From Seohaeicola saemankumensis (GTDB taxonomy: Bacteria > Pseudomonadota > Alphaproteobacteria > Rhodobacterales > Rhodobacteraceae): DNA of 64,000 nt. The notes below the pieces were generated by a model. That model saw only the letters and a program-made list of their open reading frames with translations, had not been told where the DNA came from and did not search any database. The position numbers and the translations under genes are program-made. Every line of letters starts with the position of its first letter. The stretch's first letter is position 1. The DNA lies in contig NZ_JAIUZI010000005.1 of the NCBI RefSeq assembly GCF_020171285.1, forward strand, positions 62,001 to 126,000, read 5' to 3'. Positions 1-9,579 of this stretch are shown one piece after another.

Positions 1-84
1 CGCCTTGGGGATGGTGCGGGCGGCAACAATGGGCAAAAACAGAAGGGCACGGGACAGGAATGCGCGGATTTTTCGGTGGAGTGA
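1..84 (+). CDS. 3' end of an upstream gene (possible)
   Basis: Frame 1 is open from the window edge to a TGA at 82-84 and encodes a hydrophilic Gly/Gln/Lys-rich tail. It overlaps the start of the next gene by 25 bases. In related genomes a C-terminal processing peptidase (S41) often precedes the divergent polysaccharide deacetylase, and such a tail would fit. That is inference from context only, because too little sequence is visible to identify a family. Confidence 0.3.
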   Translation, partial: RLGDGAGGNNGQKQKGTGQECADFSVE

Positions 85-1739
85 TCGTTGGGTTCGTCAT
101 TCTGACAGCGGGGGCGGCGGTCCTGTCCTTGCTGACACCCCTGTCACAGCGCCCCGATGTGGCCAGTCACGCGCCCGCCGAGGTGAACGAGACCTCGCAA
201 CCCGCAGAAGACAGCGGCGTCGGTCCGGTGGGCAAGGATGCCGACCTGGTCGAGGCCGCGCCGACCGCGCCGGGGGCCACCGCGCCAGGCGCGGACGATC
301 TGGCGCCGCTCGACAGCGCCGACACCGAACCTGCGGACAAACCCGAGGTCGGCGGCGCAACCGGTGGGCTGGCGACAGAGCCGGGCACCCCCGCTGCCCC
401 CGAAATCGCGGCCGGAACCGACAGCCCGGTTACCCCGCAGGCACAGACTGGCGGCCCGTCGGCCCCGGCCAGCGACACCTCGGCTTCAATCTCGACCGAT
501 CCGGCGCAACCGGCCCCCCCGGTGGTCAGCGATGCGGGCTCGGGGTTCGGGGCGCCGCAGGTCGATGAAACCGCACCCGAGGTCGGCACCGGCAGCGCAG
601 CCGACAGCAGCCCGGACAGCGACGGGGTCAGCATGGCGCAACCCGGCGACGCCGCTGCAACCGGCACAGGGCCGCAGGTGTCCACCGACCCCGGCCGCGC
701 GCCCGAGGCCGCAACCGAACCCGGTCAGACCACCACGGCACCGCAATCGGCCGATGACACGGGCGGCGACATCACCACCGCCGGAACCGCCCCGGCCCCG
801 GAGGTATCGGGTGTGCCGCAGCAGCCAGCCGGCGACACCGGTCCCGAAACAGCGCCGGACGCGGCTCCGGACCCGGAACCGGCCAGCCCGCCGCGGGTTG
901 CCGCCCTGCCGCAAGTCAACAGTGCGCCCGACGCATCCGAGCCGCGCACGCGGCCCGGGACACCGGTGGTGCCGCTGACCGAACGCGGTAACGGTGACGC
1001 CCCGGCATCGGACGCGGCCTCTCCCGAAGGGGCCGCTGCCACAGCGGCAGACAGCGACGAGCCCCGCCTCAAACGGTTCGCCGTGCCGTTCGAGGCGCCG
1101 GAGGGCAAGCCCCTGATGTCAATCCTGCTGATCGACACCGAAGGGTCGATCGGGGCCGAGGCTCTGCGCGAGTTTCCCTATCCTCTGAGCTTTGCTGTGG
1201 ATCCGGCGGATCCGAAGGCGGCGGAAAAGATGGCGCAATACCGGGATGCGGGGTTCGAGGTCACCTTGCTGGCGAACATGCCGCCCGCCGCCACTGCGCA
1301 GGACGCCGAAGTATCGCTGGCGGTCTGGCTGGAAACCCTGTCCGAGGCGATCGCGATCGTCGAAGGCACCGGGCCGGGCATTCAGGGCAACCGGGGGCTG
1401 TCCGATCAGGTCACGGCCATCGCCGGCAGCGAAGGCCTCGGGCTCGTCACCCAGTCCAACGGGCTCAACACGGTGCAAAAGCTGGCGGCGCGGGCGGGCG
1501 TACCCTCGGCGGTGGTGTTCCGCGACTTTGATGGCGCCGGGCAGACCCCCACCGTGATGCGCCGGTTCCTCGATCAGGCCGCCTTCCGCGCCGGGCAGGA
1601 AGGCGCGGTGATCATGCTGGGCCGGGTCCAGCCGGACACGATCTCGGCGCTGCTGCTTTGGGGTTTGCAGGATCGCGCACAACGGGTGGCCCTGTCACCG
1701 CTTTCGGCGGTGCTGCTGCGTGAACCGGCCGGGCAATAA
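60..1739 (+). CDS. Divergent polysaccharide deacetylase family protein (YibQ/DUF610 type), membrane-anchored
   Basis: A 559-residue protein. Residues 5-27 form one hydrophobic segment (FFGGVIVGFVILTAGAAVL), an N-terminal membrane anchor or uncleaved signal. Residues about 40-340 are a low-complexity Pro/Ala/Thr/Asp-rich linker with no recognisable domain. The last 200 residues hold the folded part. It begins near LMSILLIDTEGSIG and continues with FAVDP, an ANMPP segment and GNRGLSDQ, the usual order in divergent polysaccharide deacetylases. The family's substrate is not established. An envelope, possibly cell-wall-related, role is inferred from the anchor. The long disordered linker would let the domain reach through the periplasm. 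Confidence 0.8.
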   Translation: MRGFFGGVIVGFVILTAGAAVLSLLTPLSQRPDVASHAPAEVNETSQPAEDSGVGPVGKDADLVEAAPTAPGATAPGADDLAPLDSADTEPADKPEVGGATGGLATEPGTPAAPEIAAGTDSPVTPQAQTGGPSAPASDTSASISTDPAQPAPPVVSDAGSGFGAPQVDETAPEVGTGSAADSSPDSDGVSMAQPGDAAATGTGPQVSTDPGRAPEAATEPGQTTTAPQSADDTGGDITTAGTAPAPEVSGVPQQPAGDTGPETAPDAAPDPEPASPPRVAALPQVNSAPDASEPRTRPGTPVVPLTERGNGDAPASDAASPEGAAATAADSDEPRLKRFAVPFEAPEGKPLMSILLIDTEGSIGAEALREFPYPLSFAVDPADPKAAEKMAQYRDAGFEVTLLANMPPAATAQDAEVSLAVWLETLSEAIAIVEGTGPGIQGNRGLSDQVTAIAGSEGLGLVTQSNGLNTVQKLAARAGVPSAVVFRDFDGAGQTPTVMRRFLDQAAFRAGQEGAVIMLGRVQPDTISALLLWGLQDRAQRVALSPLSAVLLREPAGQ

Positions 1740-1814
1740 ACCCGAGCGTCGCGCGGGGATTCACAGGCCGTGCACGGGTATTTGTGATCAGAAAGAAGCA
1801 AGGGCCGTGGCGCG

Positions 1815-2612
1815 TTACCCGGGCCAGCTGCGAAACTGATCCGGCGACCCGGCAAAGACGTTGATGTCCACTGGCCCCTCGATCCCGGGGACCACGCCGG
1901 TGCCGGTGTATTGCCAGAATGTCCAGGACTTGCCGGGGTAGACCTTGCCCGGATGTGCCGCCACCGACCGCAGCCAGAACTGGGTGCCGCGCAACCGGCC
2001 GATCCCGGTGGTCCGGTAGAAGTCCGGCGTCGTGTAGACAATCGGGCGCTGGCCGTAGTGGCGTTCGAGAATGTTCAGGAACTTGCGCGCCTCGGCCCGA
2101 ACGATGTTGGCGGGCGGACGTTTCTTGCAGGTCGGCGACGTGTGGTTCCATTCCAGGTCCAGCACCGGCGGCAGCTCGCCCGCGCCGGCCGGCACGTTGC
2201 GGATGAACCAGCGTGCCTGTTCTTCCGCCGGGCGGCAGAAGTAGTAGAAGTGATAGGCGCCGCGCCGAACCCCGGCGCGGCCGGCGCCGCGCCAGTGATC
2301 GCGGAATTTCGGATCGAGGTAATCACCACCCTCGGTCGCCTTGATATAGGCAAAGGCGATGCCGCCCGAACGCACCCGCCGCCAGTCGATATCGCCCTGG
2401 TATCGCGCTACGTCGATGCCATGCACGGGGTAGGCGGACGGGCCTCGCCCCTGCCAGTCGACCGGGTCCAGATCGCCGAACTTCGGCGACGGCAGGAAGG
2501 ACATATGCGCTTCGCCCGATTGCAGCGCCGGGCTTGGCGCGCTGGCGCGGTCGCGTTTGCCGCAGGCAGCCGCCAGGCCAAGAACCATCATTACCAAAAT
2601 CAACCTGCGCAT
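1815..2612 (-). CDS. GH25 family lysozyme-like lipoprotein
   Basis: A 265-residue protein predicted to be an outer-membrane or periplasmic muramidase. The start at 2612 is preferred over an upstream in-frame start because it gives a clean lipoprotein signal (MRRLILVMMVLGLAAAC, lipobox Cys at about residue 17) and has AGGGAG just upstream. GH25 hallmarks are visible: HGIDVARYQGDIDW with the first catalytic Asp, YIKATEGGDY, GAYHFYYF, and the DLEWN motif carrying the second acidic pair. GH25 enzymes cleave the beta-1,4 MurNAc-GlcNAc bond of peptidoglycan. It lies downstream of trpE on the same strand with a gap of about 144 bases, so it may have its own promoter. Confidence 0.85.
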   Translation of the reverse strand: MRRLILVMMVLGLAAACGKRDRASAPSPALQSGEAHMSFLPSPKFGDLDPVDWQGRGPSAYPVHGIDVARYQGDIDWRRVRSGGIAFAYIKATEGGDYLDPKFRDHWRGAGRAGVRRGAYHFYYFCRPAEEQARWFIRNVPAGAGELPPVLDLEWNHTSPTCKKRPPANIVRAEARKFLNILERHYGQRPIVYTTPDFYRTTGIGRLRGTQFWLRSVAAHPGKVYPGKSWTFWQYTGTGVVPGIEGPVDINVFAGSPDQFRSWPG

Positions 2613-2756
2613 GGGGCTGCTCCCTGTCTTGCCTGTGCCGGGGCGGATGAGACGGCGGCGCAATTTCGCGCTCTGTTTTGCAGGCAGCATCGCAAGGCAG
2701 GTGAGTCGGCGCAACGCCGACGTTTGGCATGGGCGGAAACCGGCGGGCCGGTGAGA

Positions 2757-4268
2757 TCAGCGGTTGCCGTTGCCTGTGAACCGCGCCGCGTCGGCGGCGG
2801 CCCGGCGGATCGCGTTGGATTTGTGTACCGTTTCCTGGTACTCGGCCTCGGGGTCGCTGTCATAGACCACGCCGCCGCCCGCCTGGATATAGAGCTTGCG
2901 GTCCTTGACGATGGCGGTCCGCAGGGCGATGCACATGTCCATGTCGCCCCCGGCGCTGAAATAGCCGCATCCGCCGCCGTAGACGCCGCGCTTTTCCGGC
3001 TCCAGCTCGTCGATGATCTCCATCGCGCGGACCTTGGGCGCGCCCGAGACGGTGCCCGCCGGCATCCCGGCAAAGAAGGCATCCAGCGCGTCCTTGTCCT
3101 CGGCCAGCTCGCCCACCACGTTGCTGACGATGTGCATGACGTGGGAATAGCGTTCGATGATGAACTTCTCGGTCGGGCGCACGGTGCCGATCTTCGCCAC
3201 TCGCCCGGTGTCGTTGCGGCCCAGGTCCAGCAGCATCAGGTGCTCGGCCAGTTCCTTCTGGTCGGCCAGCAGGTCCAGTTCCAGCGCCTTGTCCTCTTCG
3301 GGCGTGGCCCCGCGCGGCCGGGTGCCCGCGATCGGGCGGATGGTGACCTCGTTGCCGAACACCCGCACCAGGATCTCGGGCGAGGCGCCGATCACCTGGA
3401 AGCCGCCAAAGTTGAAATAAAACATGAACGGCGACGGGTTCGTCCGGCGCAGCGATCGGTAGAGCGCAAAGGGCGGCTCGTGGAAATCCTGAGTCCACCG
3501 TTGCGACGGCACCACCTGAAAGATATCGCCGGCACGGATATAGTCCTTGGCCTTCTCGACGGCGGCCTTGTAGCCGGCTTGGGTGAAATTCGACACCGGC
3601 GGGCCGATTTCGTGGGCCTCGCCCAGGTCCCGCGTTTCGGCCGGCATCGCGCGTTCCAGGTCGCGCACCGCGTCCATCACCCGCTCGGCGGCCTGCGCAT
3701 AGGCCGCCTTGGCCGACTGCCCGTCGCTGACCCAGACCGGCGACACCACGGTGACCTCTCCCTTGACCCCGTCCAGAACCGCCACCACCGAAGGCCGCAG
3801 CATCAGCGCATCGGGCAGGCCCAGCGGATCGGGGTTCACGTCCGGCAGATGCTCGACCAGCCGTACCGTGTCATAGCCCAGGTAGCCAAAGAGGCCGGCG
3901 GCGGCCTGCGGCAGATCCGCCGGCAGGTCGATCCGGCTTTCTGCGATGAGCGCCCGCAGCGTATCCATCGGGTTGCCGTCCAGCGGCTGGAACCCGTCAG
4001 GATCGAACCGCGCCTGCCGGTTGATGGCCGAATTTTCCCCGTCGCACCGCCAGATCAGGTCGGGTTTCATACCGATGATCGAATAGCGCCCGCGCACCTC
4101 GCCGCCGGTCACCGATTCCAGCATGAACGCGTCTTTTTGCGCGCCCGTCAGCTTCAGCATAAGCGACACGGGCGTATCCAGGTCGGCGGCCAGCCGGGTA
4201 TACACCACCTGATTTTCACCCGCCTCATAGGCGCGGGCAAAGCTGTCGTAGTCGGGGGTCAGGGCCAT
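2757..4268 (-). CDS. trpE: Anthranilate synthase component I
   Basis: A 503-residue protein, normal length for TrpE. It converts chorismate and ammonia (delivered by TrpG) to anthranilate, the first committed step of tryptophan synthesis, in the cytoplasm. The N-terminal part contains the MLESV segment that corresponds to the LLES tryptophan-feedback motif. The C-terminal chorismate-binding domain shows GTRPRG, a DLGRND segment, AGTVSGAPK and GVYGGGCGYF. It starts 15 bases after the stop of the PpiD-like gene, so the two are probably co-transcribed. No Trp-rich leader peptide fits in that gap, and trpG is not in the window. Confidence 0.95.
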   Translation of the reverse strand: MALTPDYDSFARAYEAGENQVVYTRLAADLDTPVSLMLKLTGAQKDAFMLESVTGGEVRGRYSIIGMKPDLIWRCDGENSAINRQARFDPDGFQPLDGNPMDTLRALIAESRIDLPADLPQAAAGLFGYLGYDTVRLVEHLPDVNPDPLGLPDALMLRPSVVAVLDGVKGEVTVVSPVWVSDGQSAKAAYAQAAERVMDAVRDLERAMPAETRDLGEAHEIGPPVSNFTQAGYKAAVEKAKDYIRAGDIFQVVPSQRWTQDFHEPPFALYRSLRRTNPSPFMFYFNFGGFQVIGASPEILVRVFGNEVTIRPIAGTRPRGATPEEDKALELDLLADQKELAEHLMLLDLGRNDTGRVAKIGTVRPTEKFIIERYSHVMHIVSNVVGELAEDKDALDAFFAGMPAGTVSGAPKVRAMEIIDELEPEKRGVYGGGCGYFSAGGDMDMCIALRTAIVKDRKLYIQAGGGVVYDSDPEAEYQETVHKSNAIRRAAADAARFTGNGNR

Positions 4269-4283
4269 GGTCGCTCGGTTCCG

Positions 4284-6128
4284 TTACTGAAAGCTGGCCT
4301 GAACGGCATTCAGCGCCTGCTGGTCCACCATCGGACGGGCGCGCAGCTGTGCATCGCGGACATAGGCGTCAAAGATGCCCTGCGCCAGCGACTGGTTCAG
4401 CTCCTCTCCAAAGGCGGCGCGCATCTGCGCCAGCTCCGGCGTATCCTCGGGCGGCAGGGTTTCGTCCAGCCGGACCAGGAAAACCGCCCCGTCACCGGAA
4501 ATGATGCGCAGTTCGCCGGGCTCCATGTCAAAGACCTCGGTCATGAAATCGGCGGGCGTCCCGTCCAGATAGGCGGTGCGGGTCAGCCCGTTTTCGACCC
4601 GAAAGTTCAGCCCGGTTTCCACGAAATCGCCGGATGTGGCCAATGTGGCGATGGCGGCCTGCGCCTGATCGCGCAACGCGGCTTCGGTCTGATCCACGGT
4701 CCAGTCGGTGACCACACGGTCGCGGGCATCGTCAAAGGCCTCGGGGCGCGGCGGCAGCACATCGTCCAGCCGCATGGCAAAGATCCCACCGTCCTCCAGG
4801 AACGTCACCTCGGGGAAATCCTCGGCGGTGACGGCCGCGGCCGCGTCGCGGAACGCGTCATATGCCGCGATGTCATCGACACTGTTCGCGGTCCAGTCGA
4901 TGCGGCCCAGCTCCATGTCGGTCTCTCCGGTCAACTCCTCCAGCGTGGCGCCGCCGGCCAGCAGATCGTCGATGTTCTCGGCCTGTGTCTCGATCAGCCG
5001 GCGGGCGCGTTCCCCGGCCAGCTCGTCGCGCAGGTCGGCGCGCGCATCCTCGAACGCGGTCTCGCGGGCCGCGAGAACCCCGTTGACCCGGAACAATGCC
5101 GGCCCCAGCGACGAGGGCAGGGGGCCAACCACATCGCCGACATCGGCGGCAAAAACCGCCTCGCCGGCGCCCTCCAGATCGGCAAGGGTCACGTCGCCCA
5201 GATCGGTATCTGACAAATCCAGCCCGCGCGCCTGCACCAGCGATTCAAACGTCGCGCCGCCAACTTCGACCTGCGCCATTGCGTCCGATGCGGCGCTGTC
5301 GTCGGAAAACACCAGCCGCTCGACCAGCCGCCGTTCCGGCAGGTTGAATTCGCCGCTGCGCTCTTCGTACAGGCGGCGGATCGAATCTTCGTCGACCTCG
5401 ACCTGATCCAGCATCATTTCGGGCACCAGCAGGGCATAGGTCAGCTGCTTGGTCTCGGGCAGGGTATAGCGGTCGCCGTTGGCCTCGTAATGCGCCTTCA
5501 GCTGTTCCTCGGTGGGCTCGGGCAGCGGTTCGTCCAGCGATGCCGCCGTCAGAGTGGCCACGGTAAAGCTGCGGCGCGCCGCGATAAAGTCGGTCAGCGC
5601 CTCGGTCATCGTCTGCGGCATCACCACACCCGCGATGACCGACCCCTGAACCAACGTGCGGGCGGCTTCGTTGCGCAGGTCCTCTTCGAACTCGACCTCG
5701 CTCAAACCGGCCTGCTCCAGCGCAAAGCGATAGCTTTCGCGGTCGAACTGCCCGTCGATTCCCTGAAACGCGGGGATCGCCACGATCTCTTTCTGCAGGT
5801 TCTCGTCTCCGATGGAGATCCCGGCCTGCGCGACCTCGTTGTCAAGCGACGCCAGCGCCACCAGCCGGGCCAGAACCGACCGGTCCAGCCCCATCGCGAC
5901 CGCCTGGCTCATCTGCATCGCCTGGCCGGTCTGCGCCTCGATGGCGCGGATCTCGCGCTGCATCTCGCGCGCATAGGCATCGACCGTGATGACCTCGTCG
6001 CCGACGGTGGCCACCGTGCGGACGGTCCCCGTCAGGCTGGTTGCGCCAAATCCGGCCAACCCGACCATCAACAGGCCCATCAGGATCCAGACAAAGGTTT
6101 TTGATAAGCTTTTGACGCCTGCGGCCAT
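4284..6128 (-). CDS. PpiD/SurA-type periplasmic folding chaperone (peptidylprolyl isomerase family)
   Basis: A 614-residue protein anchored by one N-terminal membrane helix (residues about 9-30, FVWILMGLLMVGLAGFGATSL) with a large periplasmic part. The start at 6128 is chosen over one 12 codons upstream because it has AGGGGG at good spacing and gives the usual MAAGVKSLSKTF beginning. The segment following the helix (VGDEVITVDAYAREM) is the SurA_N_3 signature, and the mid part has the spacing of a degenerate parvulin rotamase domain. Such proteins bind unfolded outer-membrane proteins leaving the Sec translocon. It is first in a two-gene unit with trpE, an order I associate with Rhodobacteraceae. 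Confidence 0.85.
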   Translation of the reverse strand: MAAGVKSLSKTFVWILMGLLMVGLAGFGATSLTGTVRTVATVGDEVITVDAYAREMQREIRAIEAQTGQAMQMSQAVAMGLDRSVLARLVALASLDNEVAQAGISIGDENLQKEIVAIPAFQGIDGQFDRESYRFALEQAGLSEVEFEEDLRNEAARTLVQGSVIAGVVMPQTMTEALTDFIAARRSFTVATLTAASLDEPLPEPTEEQLKAHYEANGDRYTLPETKQLTYALLVPEMMLDQVEVDEDSIRRLYEERSGEFNLPERRLVERLVFSDDSAASDAMAQVEVGGATFESLVQARGLDLSDTDLGDVTLADLEGAGEAVFAADVGDVVGPLPSSLGPALFRVNGVLAARETAFEDARADLRDELAGERARRLIETQAENIDDLLAGGATLEELTGETDMELGRIDWTANSVDDIAAYDAFRDAAAAVTAEDFPEVTFLEDGGIFAMRLDDVLPPRPEAFDDARDRVVTDWTVDQTEAALRDQAQAAIATLATSGDFVETGLNFRVENGLTRTAYLDGTPADFMTEVFDMEPGELRIISGDGAVFLVRLDETLPPEDTPELAQMRAAFGEELNQSLAQGIFDAYVRDAQLRARPMVDQQALNAVQASFQ

Positions 6129-6234
6129 GTCGCCCCCTAAAGTATCGCACCGGAGCCATTGCAATGCCGGTGATGTCCGGCGCCCTGTCTACGACGCGCC
6201 GCACAAGGGGGCAAGCGCAGAAGGGCCGCGCCGG

Positions 6235-7407
6235 CTAGTATGGCAGGGCGGCCAGCCGGTCGAACAGCGTGGCGATGCCCGCCCGGTCGATATTGGCAAA
6301 GGCAATGCGCAGGTGGCGCGCACCGCTGTCGTCGCCCGGCGGCACGAACATGGTGGCCGGCAGCAGCAGGATCGAGGCATCGCTCACCAGCCGCCGGGCC
6401 AGCTCGTCCGCACCCATGTCAAAGGGATGCTCGACATAGGCGAAATAGGCGCCCAGCCCCTTCAGCCGCCAGCCCTTCTCCGCCAGCCGGGGAAAGCCCT
6501 CGGCGATCGCCGCGCGCCGGTCCAGGATCTCGTCGCGTTCTCCCGCAACCCACTGGCCCAGGTTCCGCATCCCCCAGAGCGCGCCGAACTGGCCCACCTG
6601 GCTGGGGCAGATGGTGACGGTGTCCAGATATTTCTCGATCTCGAACAACAGCGCCGGGCTACCCACCACCGCACCGACCCGGTGGCCGGTCAGCCGGTAG
6701 GTCTTGGAATAGGAATAGAGGTGGATCAGCGTGTCGTCCCAGTCCGGATCGGCAAACAGATCATGCGCCGCGCCGCTGCGGCTATGGAAATCGCGATAGG
6801 TCTCGTCCAGGATCAGCCGGATGCCGTTCTTCCGAGCCAGGTCGCGGAAGGCCGCCAGCAGGTCGGCGGGATATTCCACCCCGCCCGGGTTGTTCGGGCT
6901 GACCAGCGAAATCGCCCGCGTGGCCGGCGTGATCAGCGCCGCCGCCTGTTCGGGGTCCGGCAGCAGATCGTCACCGGTTGCCAGCGGCACGGCGGCCACA
7001 TCCGACATGTCCAGCCACATCTTGTGGTTAAAGTACCACGGCGTCGGCAGGATCACCTCGTCGCCCGCGGCACACAGCGCCGCGATGGTGGCGGCAAAGG
7101 CCTGATTGCAGCCCGATGTGATCGCCACTTGTCCGGGCTGCACCGAACCGCCATAGATCCCGGCAATCTGCGCCGCCAGCTCCGCCCGCAAATCGGGATT
7201 GCCCAGAACCGGCCCGTAGAGATGGGCGGCATCCTGCGTCGCCACGTACTCCGCCATCGCCTCGCGCAGCGCGCGCGGCGGCGGCTCCACCGGCGCGGCC
7301 TGGCTGACGTTGATCAGGGGGCGGTCAGCCGGAAACTCTACCCCGTCCAGCCATTTGCGGGCCTCGACGATGGGCGGGGGAAAGGTGGCCTGGGTGTGGC
7401 TGGTCAT
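6235..7407 (-). CDS. Class I/II pyridoxal-phosphate aminotransferase
   Basis: A 390-residue fold-type I PLP enzyme. Visible motifs are the SPNNPGG loop, LDETYRDF with the PLP-pyridine-binding Asp, and SYSKTYRLTGHR with the Schiff-base Lys. The C-terminal HLRIAFAN arginine segment binds the substrate carboxylate. The substrate cannot be read from sequence. The gene lies 18 bases downstream of gpt on the same strand and may belong to the fabI-gpt transcription unit, although the functions are not obviously related. Confidence 0.88.
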   Translation of the reverse strand: MTSHTQATFPPPIVEARKWLDGVEFPADRPLINVSQAAPVEPPPRALREAMAEYVATQDAAHLYGPVLGNPDLRAELAAQIAGIYGGSVQPGQVAITSGCNQAFAATIAALCAAGDEVILPTPWYFNHKMWLDMSDVAAVPLATGDDLLPDPEQAAALITPATRAISLVSPNNPGGVEYPADLLAAFRDLARKNGIRLILDETYRDFHSRSGAAHDLFADPDWDDTLIHLYSYSKTYRLTGHRVGAVVGSPALLFEIEKYLDTVTICPSQVGQFGALWGMRNLGQWVAGERDEILDRRAAIAEGFPRLAEKGWRLKGLGAYFAYVEHPFDMGADELARRLVSDASILLLPATMFVPPGDDSGARHLRIAFANIDRAGIATLFDRLAALPY

Positions 7408-7425
7408 GGCGGGGCCCGGCGCGCC

Positions 7426-7944
7426 TCAGTCGTTGCCGCGATAGGGCTCGACGTATTGCAACGCCATGTCCCACGGGAAAAAGATCCAGGTGTCCTGGCT
7501 TACGCTGGTGATATAGGTATCGGCCTGTTTCTCGCCCTCGGGCTTGGCATAGACGCAGGCGAAATGCGCCTTGGGATACATCTGCCGCACCAGTTCCAGC
7601 GTCTTGCCGCTGTCGACCAGGTCGTCGATGATCAGGATGCCGGTGCCGTCGCCCATCAGCGCCGCGTCGGGCGCCTTGAGCACCTGCGCCTCGCGCCGCT
7701 GGTCGGCCTTGCCACCCGACGAGTGGTAGGATTTGACCGAGATCGTGTCGACGGTGCGCACGTCCAACTCGCGCGCGATGATCATCGCCGGTGCCATGCC
7801 GCCACGGGTCACCGCGACAATCGCCCGCCACGCGCCATCGTCCGGCCCGCGCCCGTCCAGCCGCCACGCCAGCGCCCGGCTGTCGCGGTGGATCTGGTCC
7901 CAGCTGATATGAAAGCCCTTCTCATGCGGCAGACGGTCGGTCAT
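7426..7944 (-). CDS. gpt: Xanthine phosphoribosyltransferase
   Basis: A 172-residue phosphoribosyltransferase of the Gpt type. The PRPP-binding motif [13 protein letters not shown] is intact, preceded by the flexible-loop region [10 protein letters not shown]. It salvages xanthine and guanine to XMP and GMP in the cytoplasm using PRPP. The C-terminal [13 protein letters not shown] with nearby Trp residues matches bacterial Gpt, where this region contacts the purine. It starts one base after the fabI stop codon, so the two are translationally close and probably share a transcript. Confidence 0.92.
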   Translation of the reverse strand: MTDRLPHEKGFHISWDQIHRDSRALAWRLDGRGPDDGAWRAIVAVTRGGMAPAMIIARELDVRTVDTISVKSYHSSGGKADQRREAQVLKAPDAALMGDGTGILIIDDLVDSGKTLELVRQMYPKAHFACVYAKPEGEKQADTYITSVSQDTWIFFPWDMALQYVEPYRGND

Positions 7945-7945
7945 C

Positions 7946-8764
7946 TCACTTCCTCCCGGTCACGGCGTCGATATCGGGGGCGTCGACCGCCTTCATCCCG
8001 ACCACATGATACCCCGCGTCCACATGCAGGTTCTCTCCGGTCACGCCCGAACCCAGGTCGGACAGCAGGTACAGCGCCGACTTGCCGACATCGTCGATGG
8101 TCACGTTGCGCCGCAGCGGCGAGTTCAGCTCGTTCCACTTCAGGATATAGCGGAAATCGCCGATGCCGCTGGCTGCCAGCGTCTTGATCGGCCCGGCGCT
8201 GATCGCGTTGACGCGGATGCCGTCCTTACCCAGATCCTCGGCCAGATACTTGACCGACGCCTCCAGCGCCGCCTTAGCCACGCCCATCACGTTGTAATGC
8301 GGCATCACCTGTTCGGCCCCGTAATAGGTCAGCGTCAGCATCGACCCGCCCTCGGGCATCAGCTTCTCCGCCCGCGCGGCAACCGCGGTGAAAGAGTAAA
8401 CCGAGATATCCATCGTCATCGCGAAATTGGCGCGGCTGGTGTCGACATAACGGCCGCGCAGCTCGGTCTTGTCGGAAAACCCGATGGCATGCACCAGAAA
8501 GTCGATCTTGCCCCAGTCCTGCTCCAGCCCCTGAAACATCGCGTCGATGCTGGCCTCGTCGCCGACATCGCAATCATAGAGCCGGGTCACCCCCAACTGC
8601 TCGGCCAGCGGCTCCACCCGTTTGCGGAACGCATCGCCCATGTAGGAAAACGCCATCTCGGCCCCGGCATCGGCCAGGGCTTTTGCGATCCCCCAGGCAA
8701 TGGATTTATCATTGGCCAGGCCCATGATCAGACCGCGTTTTCCGGCCATCAGCTGGTTTGACAT
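7946..8764 (-). CDS. fabI: Enoyl-[acyl-carrier-protein] reductase (NADH)
   Basis: A 272-residue short-chain dehydrogenase-like enzyme of the FabI group. It reduces the enoyl-ACP double bond in the last step of each fatty-acid elongation cycle. Evidence is the N-terminal [13 protein letters not shown] nucleotide-binding loop, the catalytic Tyr and Lys spaced as in FabI ([12 protein letters not shown]), and [17 protein letters not shown] in the substrate-loop region. The gene is divergent from pdxH across a 132-base gap that must hold both promoters, and is followed at once by gpt. Confidence 0.95.
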   Translation of the reverse strand: MSNQLMAGKRGLIMGLANDKSIAWGIAKALADAGAEMAFSYMGDAFRKRVEPLAEQLGVTRLYDCDVGDEASIDAMFQGLEQDWGKIDFLVHAIGFSDKTELRGRYVDTSRANFAMTMDISVYSFTAVAARAEKLMPEGGSMLTLTYYGAEQVMPHYNVMGVAKAALEASVKYLAEDLGKDGIRVNAISAGPIKTLAASGIGDFRYILKWNELNSPLRRNVTIDDVGKSALYLLSDLGSGVTGENLHVDAGYHVVGMKAVDAPDIDAVTGRK

Positions 8765-8896
8765 TGTTATTCTCCGCCTTGGTCCGCGCTATGAACCTGA
8801 CCTTTAGGCGATTGATCTGAACGCTTCAAGTGCGCGCGGGCTTGCTGCCGGACTGCGCCCGGCATAGTCTTCGCGAAAAACCAAGACGAGGATCAC

Positions 8897-9502
8897 ATGG
8901 CTGACCGAAGCGGAATTTTTGCCGGTGACAACCCGTTCGAGATCGCCCGACGGTGGCTGGCCGAGGCCGAGCCCGAGGAACTGAACGACCCCAACGCCAT
9001 CGCACTTGCCACTGTCGACGCCGACGGGCTGCCGAATGCGCGCATGGTGCTGCTCAAGGATATCGAGGACGCGGCCTTTGTGTTCTACACCAACTACGGC
9101 AGCGCCAAGGCGCGCGAGCTGGACGGGGCGGGCAAGGCGGCATTCGTCATGCACTGGAAATCGCTGCGCCGCCAGGTCCGAGTGCGCGGCCTGGTCAGCC
9201 GCGAAGACGGCCCGCAGGCCGACGATTACTATGCGTCCCGTTCGCTCAAAAGCCGGCTCGGCGCATGGGCCTCCCACCAGTCACAGCCCTTGGCCAGCCG
9301 GGCCACGCTGATGGCCGAAGTGGCCCGCGTCACCGCGCAGCACGGCACCAGCCCGAAACGGCCGCCGTTCTGGGGCGGTTTCCGGGTGACGCCGGTCGAG
9401 ATCGAATTCTGGGCAGACGGGGCGTTTCGGCTGCACGATCGGTTTGTCTGGCGCCGCGAAACGCCCGGCGCCGAGTGGCAAATTGACCGTCTAAGCCCCT
9501 GA
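8897..9502 (+). CDS. pdxH: Pyridoxamine 5'-phosphate oxidase
   Basis: A 201-residue FMN flavoenzyme that oxidises pyridoxine or pyridoxamine 5'-phosphate to pyridoxal 5'-phosphate. Characteristic segments are the N-terminal [19 protein letters not shown], the [12 protein letters not shown]-binding stretch, [11 protein letters not shown], and the C-terminal [20 protein letters not shown] signature. Length and order are standard. It is a single gene; its stop codon overlaps the first base of the 19-bp palindrome that precedes the cold-shock gene. Confidence 0.96.
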   Translation: MADRSGIFAGDNPFEIARRWLAEAEPEELNDPNAIALATVDADGLPNARMVLLKDIEDAAFVFYTNYGSAKARELDGAGKAAFVMHWKSLRRQVRVRGLVSREDGPQADDYYASRSLKSRLGAWASHQSQPLASRATLMAEVARVTAQHGTSPKRPPFWGGFRVTPVEIEFWADGAFRLHDRFVWRRETPGAEWQIDRLSP

Positions 9503-9520
9503 TTTCACGTGACGTGAAAT
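9502..9520. promoter_or_regulatory. Perfect 19-bp palindrome, candidate operator of the cold-shock gene
   Basis: ATTTCACGTGACGTGAAAT has two perfect 9-base arms around a single G. It begins at the last base of the pdxH stop codon and ends 60 bases before the cold-shock ATG. A TATATT box follows at about 9539-9544, so the right arm falls where the -35 element would lie. As RNA it lacks a U-tract and would have a minimal loop, so a protein-binding site is more likely than a terminator. The arms share TTTCAC/GTGAAA with ParB sites, but spacing differs. Confidence 0.6.
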
Positions 9521-9579
9521 GCAACATACTGTAACTTCTATATTTTATTCGCTTGAATTCCGGGGGGAAAATCGCGCAC

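Noticed and set aside
1911..5213. 1100-codon open frame on the plus strand across trpE and the PpiD-like gene
   Set aside because: It is antisense to two clearly conserved proteins. Long antisense frames arise from GC-rich codon use, and the translation shows no family features.
9502..9520. parS centromere site
   Set aside because: Half-sites match, but the two arms are five bases further apart than in the 16-bp parS palindrome, and no parAB genes are nearby.
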